From Candidatus Oscillibacter pullicola (GTDB taxonomy: Bacteria > Bacillota > Clostridia > Oscillospirales > Oscillospiraceae), in assembly GCA_019118935.1 (NCBI GenBank), contig DWXY01000059.1:1-35508 (forward strand): 35,508 nt of DNA. The letters run 5' to 3'. The translations under genes were made by a program, and so were the position numbers. Numbering within the stretch: the stretch's first letter is position 1; every line of letters starts with the position of its first letter. Below are positions 14,258 through 21,309 of this stretch, one piece after another. The notes below the pieces were generated by a model. It was not told where the DNA came from. It saw nothing but the letters and a program-made list of their open reading frames with translations, and did no database searches.

Positions 14258-15996
14258 CAGAAGCCTCCCGGCATACCGCCGCCCATACCGCCTCCGCCGG
14301 AGGGCATCCCGCCGCCGCTGGGCATTCCGCCGGCCATGCCGCCCATCATCATGCCGCTGTCAGAGGAGGACGAGGATGCCGTCTGGATATAAGCCACCGT
14401 GTCCCCCTCCTGCAGGCCGGAGGTGATCTCGATGTAGCTGTCATCGCTGACGCCGGTCTCCACGGACACGTAGACATAGCCCTCCGGGGCCTCCTGGTCC
14501 AGGGCATTGGCGGCGCTGGGGGAGTCGGCGGTGATCAGCACCGTGTCGCCCCGGTTCACGGCGGCGCTGGGGATCGCCAGCACATCGTCCGCCGAGGAGA
14601 TGACGATCTCCGCGTCCACGTTCATGCCCGGCAGCAGGCCGTCGGTCTCGTCGATGCGGACGGTGACCGGGTAGGTGGTGATGCCGCCGGAGGTGGTGCC
14701 TGCCACGGACACCTCCGTCACCACGCCGGTATAGGTCTGGCCCTCCACGGCGTCGGCGGTGATCTGGACCTCCTGGCCCACCTCCACGGAGCTGATGTCC
14801 AGCTCGTCGATGGACATGGTCATCTCCAGATAGCTCAGGTCGTAGATGACGCACAGGGTGCTGTCGGAGCCGCCCTCGATGTTGTCCCCGGCCTTGGCGG
14901 TCTTGGTGACCACGGTGCCGGAGATGGGCGCGGTGACAGAGTAGTCCTCCAGGTTCTCCTGGGCGTTTTCCAGGCTGGTGGCAGCGTTGCTGACGCTGAT
15001 GCGGGCGTTTTCGATGGAGTTGTCCACCGTGTCGCCGGTGATGGTGCAGATCCGGTCCCCGCTGGCGATGGTGTCGCCCACCAGCCAGTTGAAGCCGCTG
15101 ACCTTGCCGGAGGTCTCCGCCGTGATGACGCTGCTGGCCCCCACCTTGATGGACGCCTGGCCGTAGCTGGAGTAGCTGCCGATGACGGCGCTGGCAGTGT
15201 AGTCGGAGGTCAGAAGGCCGGGGTTGGTCAGCCGCACCCGGACCGTGGTCAGCGGCACGCCGGTGGACACCGCCGCGGAGGAGCTGGACACCGCGGTGAC
15301 CGTTCCGGTGAGGGTCCCGGCGAAGCCGTCGATAAAGACCGTGGCGGTCTGGCCGATGTAAAAGTCGCCGCTGTCGGCATAGGTGAAGGAGAAGTCGATG
15401 TACATGTTCTCGTCCGCCACGATCTTGAGAAGCTCCGTGCCTGCGCTGACGCTGTCCCCCTCGTTGACATACACCTCACTGACGGTGCCGGTCAGGTCCG
15501 CCTCGGGATACTTGGCCTTCACCGCCTGCTCATAGGAGGTCTGGGCCTGACGGTAGCTGTTCTGCGCCTGGGTCTGGCTGCTGGCCGCGTCGGAGGAATC
15601 GATGGTATAGAGCAGCTGCCCCTCCTCCACCTGGTCGCCCTTTTCAAAGGTATCGCTGAGGATCTCGCCGGAGACCAGCGTATTGACGGTATAGGAGTCC
15701 GCCGGCTCCAACGTGCCGCTGGAGGAGAGGGAATTGGTGATGGAGCGGCGCTCCACCGATGCCTCCTGATACGCCGCCGCTGCGGAGGCCGTCTGTCCGC
15801 GGCCCTTCCAGACCACCACGCCGCCTGCGATGGCCACCACCAGAAGCAGCGCCAGCGCCTTCCGTTTCCGCCCCTTCCACAGCGTCTTCCAGCCGCCGCG
15901 GAGACGGCCCCCTTTGGGAGAGGGAGCTGCTCCGGCGGGCTCCTGCTCCCCCACGGAGATTGCTTCCGTCTCCCGGTCCAGTCGTTTTTCGCTCAT
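14257..15996 (-). CDS. HlyD/MacA-like efflux adaptor with Met/Gly-rich tail
   Basis: A 579-residue periplasmic-adaptor-type protein anchored by one N-terminal helix (ALALLLVVAIAGGVVVW, after a long polar cytoplasmic segment). The lipoyl/barrel-sandwich halves are LEPADSYTVNTLVSGEILSD and GTVVTKTAKAGDNIEGG; EVSVAGTTSGGITTYPVTV and DGLLPGMNVDAEIVIS are the beta-barrel part. A helical hairpin with SSQTQAQNSYRQAQTSYEQA lies early. The last 35 residues are unusual, almost only Met, Gly, Pro and Ser (GMMMGGMAGG and repeats). The start ATG at 15996 has AAAGGA upstream. It is the first gene of the export operon. Confidence 0.92.
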   Translation of the reverse strand: MSEKRLDRETEAISVGEQEPAGAAPSPKGGRLRGGWKTLWKGRKRKALALLLVVAIAGGVVVWKGRGQTASAAAAYQEASVERRSITNSLSSSGTLEPADSYTVNTLVSGEILSDTFEKGDQVEEGQLLYTIDSSDAASSQTQAQNSYRQAQTSYEQAVKAKYPEADLTGTVSEVYVNEGDSVSAGTELLKIVADENMYIDFSFTYADSGDFYIGQTATVFIDGFAGTLTGTVTAVSSSSAAVSTGVPLTTVRVRLTNPGLLTSDYTASAVIGSYSSYGQASIKVGASSVITAETSGKVSGFNWLVGDTIASGDRICTITGDTVDNSIENARISVSNAATSLENAQENLEDYSVTAPISGTVVTKTAKAGDNIEGGSDSTLCVIYDLSYLEMTMSIDELDISSVEVGQEVQITADAVEGQTYTGVVTEVSVAGTTSGGITTYPVTVRIDETDGLLPGMNVDAEIVISSADDVLAIPSAAVNRGDTVLITADSPSAANALDQEAPEGYVYVSVETGVSDDSYIEITSGLQEGDTVAYIQTASSSSSDSGMMMGGMAGGMPSGGGMPSGGGGMGGGMPGGF

Positions 15997-16219
15997 ACCG
16001 TGCCAATCCTTTCCGTACCTCCCCCTCCGGGAAGGGTTCTGGTCCCAAGGTAGCATGGAAAGCTAAAATCAATCTGAAAAAATATTTAAAAAAGTTTTGA
16101 TTTTTGTCACTTTTATAGTACATTTAACTCGATTTAAACCTTAAAAATACCTGAAATTATTTTGTTCAGTCTGGTGGATCCAAACAGATCCCGCCATTGG
16201 AACCGCCGTTCTTCTGCGC
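15997..16219 (-). promoter_or_regulatory. AT-rich upstream region of the MacAB-like operon
   Basis: The stretch 16050-16165 is strongly AT-rich compared with the flanks and must hold the operon promoter. Candidate elements on the minus strand are GTGACA followed after 18 bases by AATATT, and a TATAAA further upstream. None is convincing enough to fix the start site. No gene is visible here. Confidence 0.4.
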
Positions 16220-16264
16220 AAAAACAACAAGAGGACAGCGGTTTTATCCGCTGTCCTCCTGTTG
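16220..16264 (-). terminator. Intrinsic terminator of the thiE-HAD-thiD operon
   Basis: A 17-bp stem with one mismatch (core GAGGACAGCGG and complement, 6-base loop) followed on the minus strand by TTTTT, 12 bases past the thiD stop codon. Confidence 0.92.
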
Positions 16265-16276
16265 TCTGCAAACTGG

Positions 16277-17086
16277 TCAATCTGCCTTTTCCGCACAGTA
16301 GACGCTCTTCAGGTCGAACATGTGGTTCATGGGCCCGGAACCGCGGCCCAGGTCCAGCATAGCCCCCAGGGCGCCGGAGATGTATGCCTTGGCCCGCTCC
16401 ACCGCCGTGTCCAGGTCAAAGCCCTTCGCCAGATTGGAGGCGATGGCGCTGGACAGGGTGCAGCCGGTGCCGTGGGTGTTGGGGTTGTTGATCCGCTTTC
16501 CGTGGAACCACTTGCCGCTGCCGCTGCGCCACAGCAGGTCGTCGGCGTCGTTGATCTGGTGGCCGCCCTTGCACAGCACGGCGCAGCCGTACTGCTCGCT
16601 GATGGCCCGGGCCGCCGCCTCCATGTCCGCGGCGCTGCGGATCGTCATGCCAGAGAGGATCTCCGCCTCAGGGATGTTGGGGGTCAGTACCGTGGCCAGG
16701 GGCAGCAGGAGCTCCTTCAGGGCGGAGACCGCGTCCTCCGTGATGAGCCGGTCCCCGGAGGTGGCCACCATCACCGGGTCCACCACCAAATTTTTGGCCC
16801 CATACTCCTTCAGCTTGGCCGCGATCACCCGGATCAGCGGAATGCTGGACACCATGCCGGTCTTCACCGCGTCGGGGAAGATGTCCGTGAACACACAGTC
16901 CAGCTCCTCCGCCAGAAAGTCCGGCGTGCACTCCACGATGCTCTTGACGCCGGTGGTGTTCTGAGCCACCAGGGCCGTCACCGCACAGGTGGCGAACACG
17001 CCGTTGGCGGTCATGGTCTTGATATCTGCCTGAATGCCGGCGCCTCCGCTGGGATCGGTCCCAGCGATCGTCAATGCTGTCTTCAT
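16277..17086 (-). CDS. thiD: Hydroxymethylpyrimidine/phosphomethylpyrimidine kinase
   Basis: A 269-residue ribokinase-fold enzyme that phosphorylates HMP and HMP-phosphate to HMP-diphosphate for thiamine synthesis. The N-terminal TIAGTDPSGGAGIQADIKT is the ThiD signature; NLVVDPVMVATSGDRLI and the anion-hole/catalytic NTHGTGCTLSSAIA follow. The ATG at 17086 has AAAGGAAG upstream; the longer frame is unsupported. It is the last gene of the thiamine operon, 113 bases after the HAD gene. That gap holds two hairpins without T-runs and a weak TTGATA/AAACAT pair that could be a second promoter. Confidence 0.96.
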   Translation of the reverse strand: MKTALTIAGTDPSGGAGIQADIKTMTANGVFATCAVTALVAQNTTGVKSIVECTPDFLAEELDCVFTDIFPDAVKTGMVSSIPLIRVIAAKLKEYGAKNLVVDPVMVATSGDRLITEDAVSALKELLLPLATVLTPNIPEAEILSGMTIRSAADMEAAARAISEQYGCAVLCKGGHQINDADDLLWRSGSGKWFHGKRINNPNTHGTGCTLSSAIASNLAKGFDLDTAVERAKAYISGALGAMLDLGRGSGPMNHMFDLKSVYCAEKAD

Positions 17087-17199
17087 ATCGATGCTTCCTT
17101 TCCTGATGTTTCTTTGGCATTGAAGTTTTATCAAGCGGCGGAAGGTGGTGCCCCCGATCCGCCGCCGGAAGCGGCCAAAAGGCCGCTGGTCCCCGTCTT

Positions 17200-17838
17200 T
17201 TACGGCTCCCAGTCCCCCAGGTCCCGGACGTACCAGTCCGCAAGGTCCTGGATCGCCGCCTGGTCCTCTTCGGCAGAGGCGTCCCAGACGCCGCAGACCC
17301 GGAAGCCCGCCTCATGGGCGGTCCTGGCGGCGTGGAGGGCGTCCTCAAACACCACCGTCTCCGCCGGAGCGGTCCCCAGACGGCGGGCGGCCTCCAGATA
17401 GATGTCCGGCCGGGTCTTGCCGCCGTACTGGACACAGCTGACGGCGAAGCGGAAGTGCTGCCACAGTCCCAGCCGCTCCATGGCGGAGCGGGCCTGGAAC
17501 GCCTCGCTGGCGGTGGCGATGCAGCAGGAGATGCCGGAATCCGCCAGCCGGGCCAGCAGCCGGTCCGCCCCGGGCTTCATGGGCACCCGAGACCGGTACT
17601 CCTCCGTCACCAGGTCGTTGAGGGTGTCCATCAGCTCCTCCGGGGTCGCGGAGAGGGCGAAGCGGTCCCGCAGATACTCCGCCGCCTCCCGGCGGCCCAT
17701 CTCCTTCAGGTCCCGGGCCAGATCCTCCGGCGGGTCGCCGCCATACCGGCGCACCAGGTCCACCGGGGCCTTCTGCCAGATGTACATGGAGTCCGTCAGG
17801 GTCCCGTCCAGGTCAAAGATGGCGCCCCGGATGTTCAT
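17200..17838 (-). CDS. HAD-superfamily hydrolase embedded in the thiamine operon
   Basis: A 212-residue HAD subfamily IA phosphatase. Motif I is FDLDGTLTDS (nucleophile and acid/base aspartates), motif II the Thr/Ser of CIATAS, motif III Lys of GGKTRPD and motif IV TVVFEDALHA. A helical cap follows motif I. The start overlaps the thiE stop by four bases (ATGA), so it is translationally coupled to thiamine-phosphate synthase. A role in dephosphorylating thiamine phosphate or HMP/HET phosphates is a reasonable inference. Alternatively it is a housecleaning phosphatase. It resembles the HAD protein at 20557-21216 (see findings). Confidence 0.93.
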   Translation of the reverse strand: MNIRGAIFDLDGTLTDSMYIWQKAPVDLVRRYGGDPPEDLARDLKEMGRREAAEYLRDRFALSATPEELMDTLNDLVTEEYRSRVPMKPGADRLLARLADSGISCCIATASEAFQARSAMERLGLWQHFRFAVSCVQYGGKTRPDIYLEAARRLGTAPAETVVFEDALHAARTAHEAGFRVCGVWDASAEEDQAAIQDLADWYVRDLGDWEP

Positions 17839-18476
17839 CGGGCGATCTCCTCCGAGAGCCGCAGCAGCTCCTCCGCCGCGGCCTTCACGTCGGTTTTTGC
17901 GAACAGGGCGGAGACCACCGCCACGCCGTCCAGACCGCAGTCCCGCAGCTCCAGGATGTTGTCCCGGCTGATGCCGCCGATGGCCACCACCGGGATGTCC
18001 ACCGCCGCCGTGATGGCCCGGATGGTCTCCCGGGAGATGGGCGTGGCGTCCGTCTTGGTGCCGGTGACGAAGGCCGCGCCCACCCCCAGGTAGTCCGCCC
18101 CCGCCGCCTGGGCGGCCAAGGCCTCCTCCACCGAGTGGGCGGAGACGCCGATGACCTTGTCCGGCCCCAGCAGCTCCCTGGCCCGGCCCGCCTCCAGATC
18201 CTCCTGGCCCACGTGAACGCCGTCAGCTCCCACTTGGGCGGCGATCTCCACATTGTCGTTGATGATGCTGACGGCGCCCTTCTCCCGGCACAGGGCCACG
18301 AACCGCTCCGCCTCCGCCAGGAAATCCGCCTGTCCCAGGTGCTTTTCCCGCAGCTGGACGATGCCCGCCCCGCCGTCGACGGCCGCCGCCACCTGGCGGA
18401 GCAGGCCCTCCGTGTCATGGGTCCAGGCCCGGTCCGTCACGGCATACAGCCGCAGCCGCTTGGGGTCGATCTTCAT
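17835..18476 (-). CDS. thiE: Thiamine-phosphate synthase
   Basis: A 213-residue TIM-barrel enzyme that joins HMP-diphosphate and hydroxyethylthiazole phosphate into thiamine phosphate. Family motifs appear in order: LRLYAVTDR, GIVQLREKHL, IINDNVEIAAQVGADGVHVG, GVSAHS, YLGVGAAFVTGTKTDA (phosphate-binding, usually xTxTK) and VVAIGGISRDN. The ATG at 18476 follows AGAGGATGGAGAG. It is the first gene after a TPP riboswitch and terminator on the same strand, and is coupled to the HAD phosphatase gene. Confidence 0.96.
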   Translation of the reverse strand: MKIDPKRLRLYAVTDRAWTHDTEGLLRQVAAAVDGGAGIVQLREKHLGQADFLAEAERFVALCREKGAVSIINDNVEIAAQVGADGVHVGQEDLEAGRARELLGPDKVIGVSAHSVEEALAAQAAGADYLGVGAAFVTGTKTDATPISRETIRAITAAVDIPVVAIGGISRDNILELRDCGLDGVAVVSALFAKTDVKAAAEELLRLSEEIAR

Positions 18477-18496
18477 ATCTCTCCATCCTCTCTGTC

Positions 18497-18534
18497 AAAA
18501 AAACCGCGGACATACCAAGAGCGGTCGTCCGCGG
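18497..18534 (-). terminator. Riboswitch-controlled intrinsic terminator before thiE
   Basis: On the minus strand CCGCGGAC pairs with GTCCGCGG across a 15-base loop and is followed by seven Ts, just downstream of the TPP aptamer and 20 bases before thiE. This is the expression platform: TPP binding should favour termination. The upstream arm could alternatively pair with CGCGGGCU in the aptamer. Confidence 0.9.
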
Positions 18535-18542
18535 CTGTGCGC

Positions 18543-18632
18543 CTCATGATTTCCCTACGTTGGCATGATCCACATCAGGTAAAGGGTCAAGGCCTGGCTG
18601 GCCTCCTCTCAGCCCGCGCCAGCGGGCTCCCC
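18543..18632 (-). promoter_or_regulatory. TPP riboswitch (thiE operon)
   Basis: The minus-strand RNA shows the THI-box landmarks in order: GGGGAGCCC, the apical stem, GGGCUGAGAGGA, GACCCUUUACCUGAU, GUGGAUCAUGCC and ACGUAGGGAAA. CUGAGA and the ACCUGAU/AUGCC elements are the pyrimidine- and pyrophosphate-sensing parts. One deviation: AUCAUGCC replaces the usual AUAAUGCC. A terminator follows directly. I could not draw a convincing closing P1 helix. Confidence 0.94.
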
Positions 18633-18647
18633 ATTTTCTCGCCTCTC

Positions 18648-18676
18648 ATCATACGCCTTTTTCCCGGGAAATGCAA
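18648..18676 (-). promoter_or_regulatory. Probable promoter of the thiE operon
   Basis: TTGCAT (18676-18671), 17-base spacer, TATGAT (18653-18648), placing the transcript start shortly before the TPP aptamer. Confidence 0.65.
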
Positions 18677-18717
18677 GCAAAACCGCCCGCTGCACAAATC
18701 TTTACACAAGATGCCGC

Positions 18718-18747
18718 TTGACAAATTCCCGCGGGCGGTGTCATAAT
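18718..18747 (+). promoter_or_regulatory. Probable promoter of the thiW-thiM operon
   Basis: A perfect TTGACA (18718-18723), 18-base spacer, CATAAT (18742-18747), about 14 bases before the plus-strand TPP aptamer. Its -35 lies 42 bases from that of the divergent thiE promoter. Confidence 0.8.
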
Positions 18748-18760
18748 AGAGCCGACAAAA

Positions 18761-18845
18761 ACAGGGGAGCCCTCACGGGCTGAGAGGAAGCGGACCGCTT
18801 CGACCCTTTACCTGATGTGGGTAATGCCACCGTAGGAAGTTATGT
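18761..18845 (+). promoter_or_regulatory. TPP riboswitch (thiW-thiM operon)
   Basis: The plus-strand RNA carries GGGGAGCCC, a short apical stem, GGGCUGAGAGGA, an AGCGGACCGCU hairpin, GACCCUUUACCUGAU, GUGGGUAAUGCC and ACCGUAGGAAG. This is a complete THI box of standard length. A terminator follows 15 bases later. Confidence 0.95.
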
Positions 18846-18859
18846 ACGAGCATCCGGCA

Positions 18860-18893
18860 CGGCGGGCACCCCCTCAGGCGCCCGCTGTTTTTT
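18860..18893 (+). terminator. Riboswitch-controlled terminator in the thiW leader
   Basis: CGGCGGGC pairs with GCCCGCTG (one G-U pair) over a 12-base loop and is followed by TTTTTT. It lies directly after the TPP aptamer and about 270 bases before thiW, so the riboswitch should act by premature termination. Confidence 0.88.
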
Positions 18894-18991
18894 ACTTTGA
18901 GACGGAAGGGATGTGCATCGGCGAAAACAACATCCGGCGCCCCGGGAACCACCGGGAGCGGGCTGAGGGGGAGCGCCCTGGGCCCGGGCCG

Positions 18992-19115
18992 GCAAAACAG
19001 CGATGGGAAGCCGTGTTCCGGCGTGAGAGGAGGCCAGAAAGCCTCGACCGATTTTCCACAGCAGGCGGATGACCGCCTGCCGACCTTGCGTGGCAAGGGG
19101 AAAACGCTGTTTTGC
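18992..19115 (+). ncRNA. Unassigned structured leader RNA element before thiW
   Basis: Between the TPP terminator and thiW lies a segment that folds as one closed domain. GCAAAACAGCG (18992-19002) pairs perfectly with CGCTGTTTTGC (19105-19115). Inside are TGGGAA/TTTCCA (19004-19009 with 19053-19058), GAGGC/GCCTC around 19029-19045, the 8-bp hairpin GCAGGCGG/CCGCCTGC (19061-19080) and CCTTGC/GCAAGG (19084-19097). GTGAGAGGAGGC...GCCTCGACC recalls the TPP P3 region, but the pyrophosphate-binding half is absent. I cannot assign a known class. It could be a second riboswitch or processing element acting on thiW. Confidence 0.5.
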
Positions 19116-19161
19116 GCCGTTTTCTCCCTGCAAATTCTGATGGATCAAAGGAGAGTTCTGT

Positions 19162-19677
19162 ATGAAAACCAATTCCAAGAAGCTGGCCCTGGCAGGCGTG
19201 CTGTGCGCCGTGGCCGTGGTGGGCAGCATGCTCCAGTTCCCCGTATTCGGCAGCCAGTGCGCGCCGGTGCAGCACATGGTGAATGTCATCTGCGCCGTGT
19301 TCCTGGGCCCGGGCTACGGCGTGGCCGTGGCCTTCCTGGCCAGCCTGCTGCGCAACATCTTCCGTTTGGGCAGCCTGCTGGCCTTCCCGGGCAGCATGTG
19401 CGGCGCCCTGCTGTGCGGCCTGGTCTACTGGAAGACGAAAAATCTGCCCGCCACCCTGGTGGGCGAGGTGTTCGGCACCGGCATCATCGGCGGCCTGCTG
19501 TCCTATCCCGTGGCGGTGGCCTTCATGGGCGTGGTGGCCGGCTCCATCGCCTTTTACGCCTATGTGGTGCCCTTCCTGGTCTCCACGGTGGGCGGCTCCA
19601 TTCTGGCCGGCATCCTGGTGTTCACCCTCCAGAGGAGCGGCGCCCTCAAATCCATGCGGGCCGCGCTGGAGCATTGA
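19162..19677 (+). CDS. thiW: ThiW, ECF transporter substrate-binding (S) component for the thiamine thiazole moiety
   Basis: A 171-residue, very hydrophobic membrane protein. The N-terminal KKLALAGVLCAVAVVGSMLQ is typical of ECF S components, where small Ala/Gly residues contact the T component. VFGSQCAPVQHMVNVICAVF and GPGYGVAVAFLASLLRN are characteristic ThiW stretches. Five to six membrane helices fit. The start ATG has AAAGGAGAG upstream. It follows the TPP riboswitch and is 24 bases before thiM. ThiW is predicted in the literature to take up hydroxyethylthiazole; ECF ATPases and T component must be encoded elsewhere. Confidence 0.92.
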   Translation: MKTNSKKLALAGVLCAVAVVGSMLQFPVFGSQCAPVQHMVNVICAVFLGPGYGVAVAFLASLLRNIFRLGSLLAFPGSMCGALLCGLVYWKTKNLPATLVGEVFGTGIIGGLLSYPVAVAFMGVVAGSIAFYAYVVPFLVSTVGGSILAGILVFTLQRSGALKSMRAALEH

Positions 19678-19701
19678 TCCCAACTGTGAAAGGGTCCTTC
19701 C

Positions 19702-20496
19702 ATGCTTGATTTCACCCGTCTGGACGAGGTCCGCCGCCGGCGGCCCCTGATCCACTGCGTCAGCAATATCGTCACCGCCAATGACTGCGCCAATCTGGCC
19801 CTGGCGGTGGGCGCCAGCCCCATGATGGCCCAGGCACCGGAAGAGATGGAAGCCATCTCCGCCGTCAGCGACGTCACGGTGCTGAACACCGGCACCCCGG
19901 ATGCGGAGAAATTCCGGGCCTGCCGGATCTGCGCCGCCTCCGCCCGTCATCCGGTGGTGCTGGACCCGGTGGGGGTAGGCGCCAGTCCCTGGCGGCTGGG
20001 ACAGGTCCGGGCGCTGCTGGACCTGTTCACCCCGTCCATCCTGCGGGTGAACCTGGGGGAGGCCCGGGCCCTGCTGGGCACGGACGGGCAGGAGCAGGGG
20101 GTGGACAGCCCGCTGCCCGCCAGCCGGGAGGCCCGGCGGGACACCGCCATGGATCTGGCCCGGCGCCGCGGGACGGCGGTGCTGCTCTCCGGTCCGGAGG
20201 ATCTCATCACCGATGGGGCGCGGATCTGGTGTGTCACCGGCGGCAGCGGCCGGATGTCTCTCGTCACCGGCACCGGCTGTATGCTGTCGGTGCTGTGCGG
20301 CGTGTTCGCCGCCGTGGAGCCGGACGCCGCCGCGGCGGCCGCCCTGGCCTCCGCCTTCTGGAAGATCTGCGCCCGCCGGGCGGAGCGCCTGGCCGCAGGC
20401 CGGGGCAGCGGCAGCTTCCGCACGGCGCTGCTGGACGCCGCCAATACGCTGACGGCCTCTGACGCCGCCCGGGAGGCGGAGATGCTGGCCCTCTGA
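19702..20496 (+). CDS. thiM: Hydroxyethylthiazole kinase
   Basis: A 264-residue ribokinase-like enzyme that phosphorylates salvaged hydroxyethylthiazole, giving the thiazole substrate of ThiE. Signatures are RPLIHCVSNIVTANDCAN, GASPMMAQAPEE, the substrate-binding PVVLDPVGVGAS, ILRVNLGEARAL and the anion hole SLVTGTGCMLS. The ATG at 19702 has GAAAGGG upstream. Being 24 bases after thiW, uptake and kinase are co-expressed under TPP control. A Gly-Ser stretch near the C-terminus is normal for the family. Confidence 0.97.
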   Translation: MLDFTRLDEVRRRRPLIHCVSNIVTANDCANLALAVGASPMMAQAPEEMEAISAVSDVTVLNTGTPDAEKFRACRICAASARHPVVLDPVGVGASPWRLGQVRALLDLFTPSILRVNLGEARALLGTDGQEQGVDSPLPASREARRDTAMDLARRRGTAVLLSGPEDLITDGARIWCVTGGSGRMSLVTGTGCMLSVLCGVFAAVEPDAAAAAALASAFWKICARRAERLAAGRGSGSFRTALLDAANTLTASDAAREAEMLAL

Positions 20497-20500
20497 CAAA

Positions 20501-20543
20501 GAAGCCCGCCCGGTCCTGACGGACCGGACGGGCCTTCTGTTTT
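20501..20543. terminator. Bidirectional terminator between thiM and the HAD gene
   Basis: A stem of about 15 bp (GAAGCCCG...CCGGTCC against GGACCGG...CGGGCCTTC, one bulge and one mismatch), TGAC loop. T-rich tails follow on both strands (CTGTTTT and CTTCTTTG). Confidence 0.85.
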
Positions 20544-20556
20544 GCGGAGCAGGCGA

Positions 20557-21216
20557 TCACTCCAGCTCCCGGGTCTCGAACATCTCCTCAAAGGAGCGGA
20601 TATAGTAGTCCGCCAGCCGGCGGATCTCCTCCTGGTGCGCCTCCTCCGACGCGTCGTACACCGCCGCCACCCGGAACCCGGCGGCCTTGGCGGTCTGAAT
20701 GGCATGGAAGGCGTCCTCAAACACCACCGTGTCCTTCTTGTTGGACTGAAGGCGGCGCATGGCCCGCTCGTAGATCTCGGCGCTCTCCTTTTTGCCGACG
20801 CCCACCTCCGCCACGGTGATGAGGCCCCGGAAGTAGTGGTCGATCCCCGCGTGGCGGAGGGCCGCTTCCGCCAGGGGGCGGTCCGTGGCGGTGGCCACAT
20901 ACATCCACACGCCCTCCATCTTCAGAAGGGACAGGAACTTCTCCACGCCGGGCTTTGCCTGGACCTCATTCTGATAGAAATCCGCAACCCGGCCCACCAC
21001 CCGGCCGATCAGCTCCTCCTCCGTCTGGGGGAGGTGGTAGTGCTCCTTGCAGTAGGCGATCCCGTGCCGGAGGGAGAGGGTCTTCAGCATCTCGTCGGTC
21101 TCCGGCTCGGGCTCGATGCCAAGGCCCCGCAGGACGCTGGTACCCAGGTCCCGCCAGATGGGCATGGAGTCCAGCAGGGTGCCGTCCATATCAAAAATCG
21201 CGCTTTGCAGTCTCAT
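20557..21216 (-). CDS. HAD-superfamily hydrolase, subfamily IA
   Basis: A 219-residue phosphatase. Motif I FDMDGTLLDSM, motif II YVATATD, motif III Lys of VGVGKKESAE, motif IV TVVFEDAFHA. The ending AGFRVAAVYDASEEAHQEEI closely parallels AGFRVCGVWDASAEEDQAAI of the HAD protein in the thiE operon, so the two are probably paralogues. The ATG at 21216 has AAAGGAG upstream; the longer frame overlaps the divergent gene and is rejected. It has its own promoter. Substrate not determinable; beta-phosphoglucomutase-like or general sugar phosphatases are the nearest families. Confidence 0.93.
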   Translation of the reverse strand: MRLQSAIFDMDGTLLDSMPIWRDLGTSVLRGLGIEPEPETDEMLKTLSLRHGIAYCKEHYHLPQTEEELIGRVVGRVADFYQNEVQAKPGVEKFLSLLKMEGVWMYVATATDRPLAEAALRHAGIDHYFRGLITVAEVGVGKKESAEIYERAMRRLQSNKKDTVVFEDAFHAIQTAKAAGFRVAAVYDASEEAHQEEIRRLADYYIRSFEEMFETRELE

Positions 21217-21249
21217 GGGAACTCCTTTCGTCTGTTGCCGATAGTCCTT

Positions 21250-21279
21250 ATTGTACCACCGGCACAGGCAAAAGCGCAA
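21250..21279 (-). promoter_or_regulatory. Probable promoter of the second HAD gene
   Basis: TTGCGC (21279-21274), 18-base spacer, TACAAT (21255-21250), with TGG before the -10 giving an extended -10. Confidence 0.6.
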
Positions 21280-21309
21280 TGAAAACCCCATGAAAAGGAG
21301 GAAAAATTC

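Noticed and set aside
19001-19100. Cobalamin riboswitch in the thiW leader
   Set aside because: GGGAAGCCG...CCGGCG is superficially similar to the cobalamin core, but the GCCACUG box and the late conserved element are missing in the right order.
16277-20496. Complete de novo thiamine pathway
   Set aside because: Only thiD, thiE, thiM and thiW are present; thiC, thiG, thiH/thiO, thiF, thiS and thiL are not in the window, so only salvage can be claimed here.
18892-20499. 535-codon open frame on the minus strand opposite thiW-thiM
   Set aside because: Antisense of two clear genes and of the structured leader; no motif or ribosome site.
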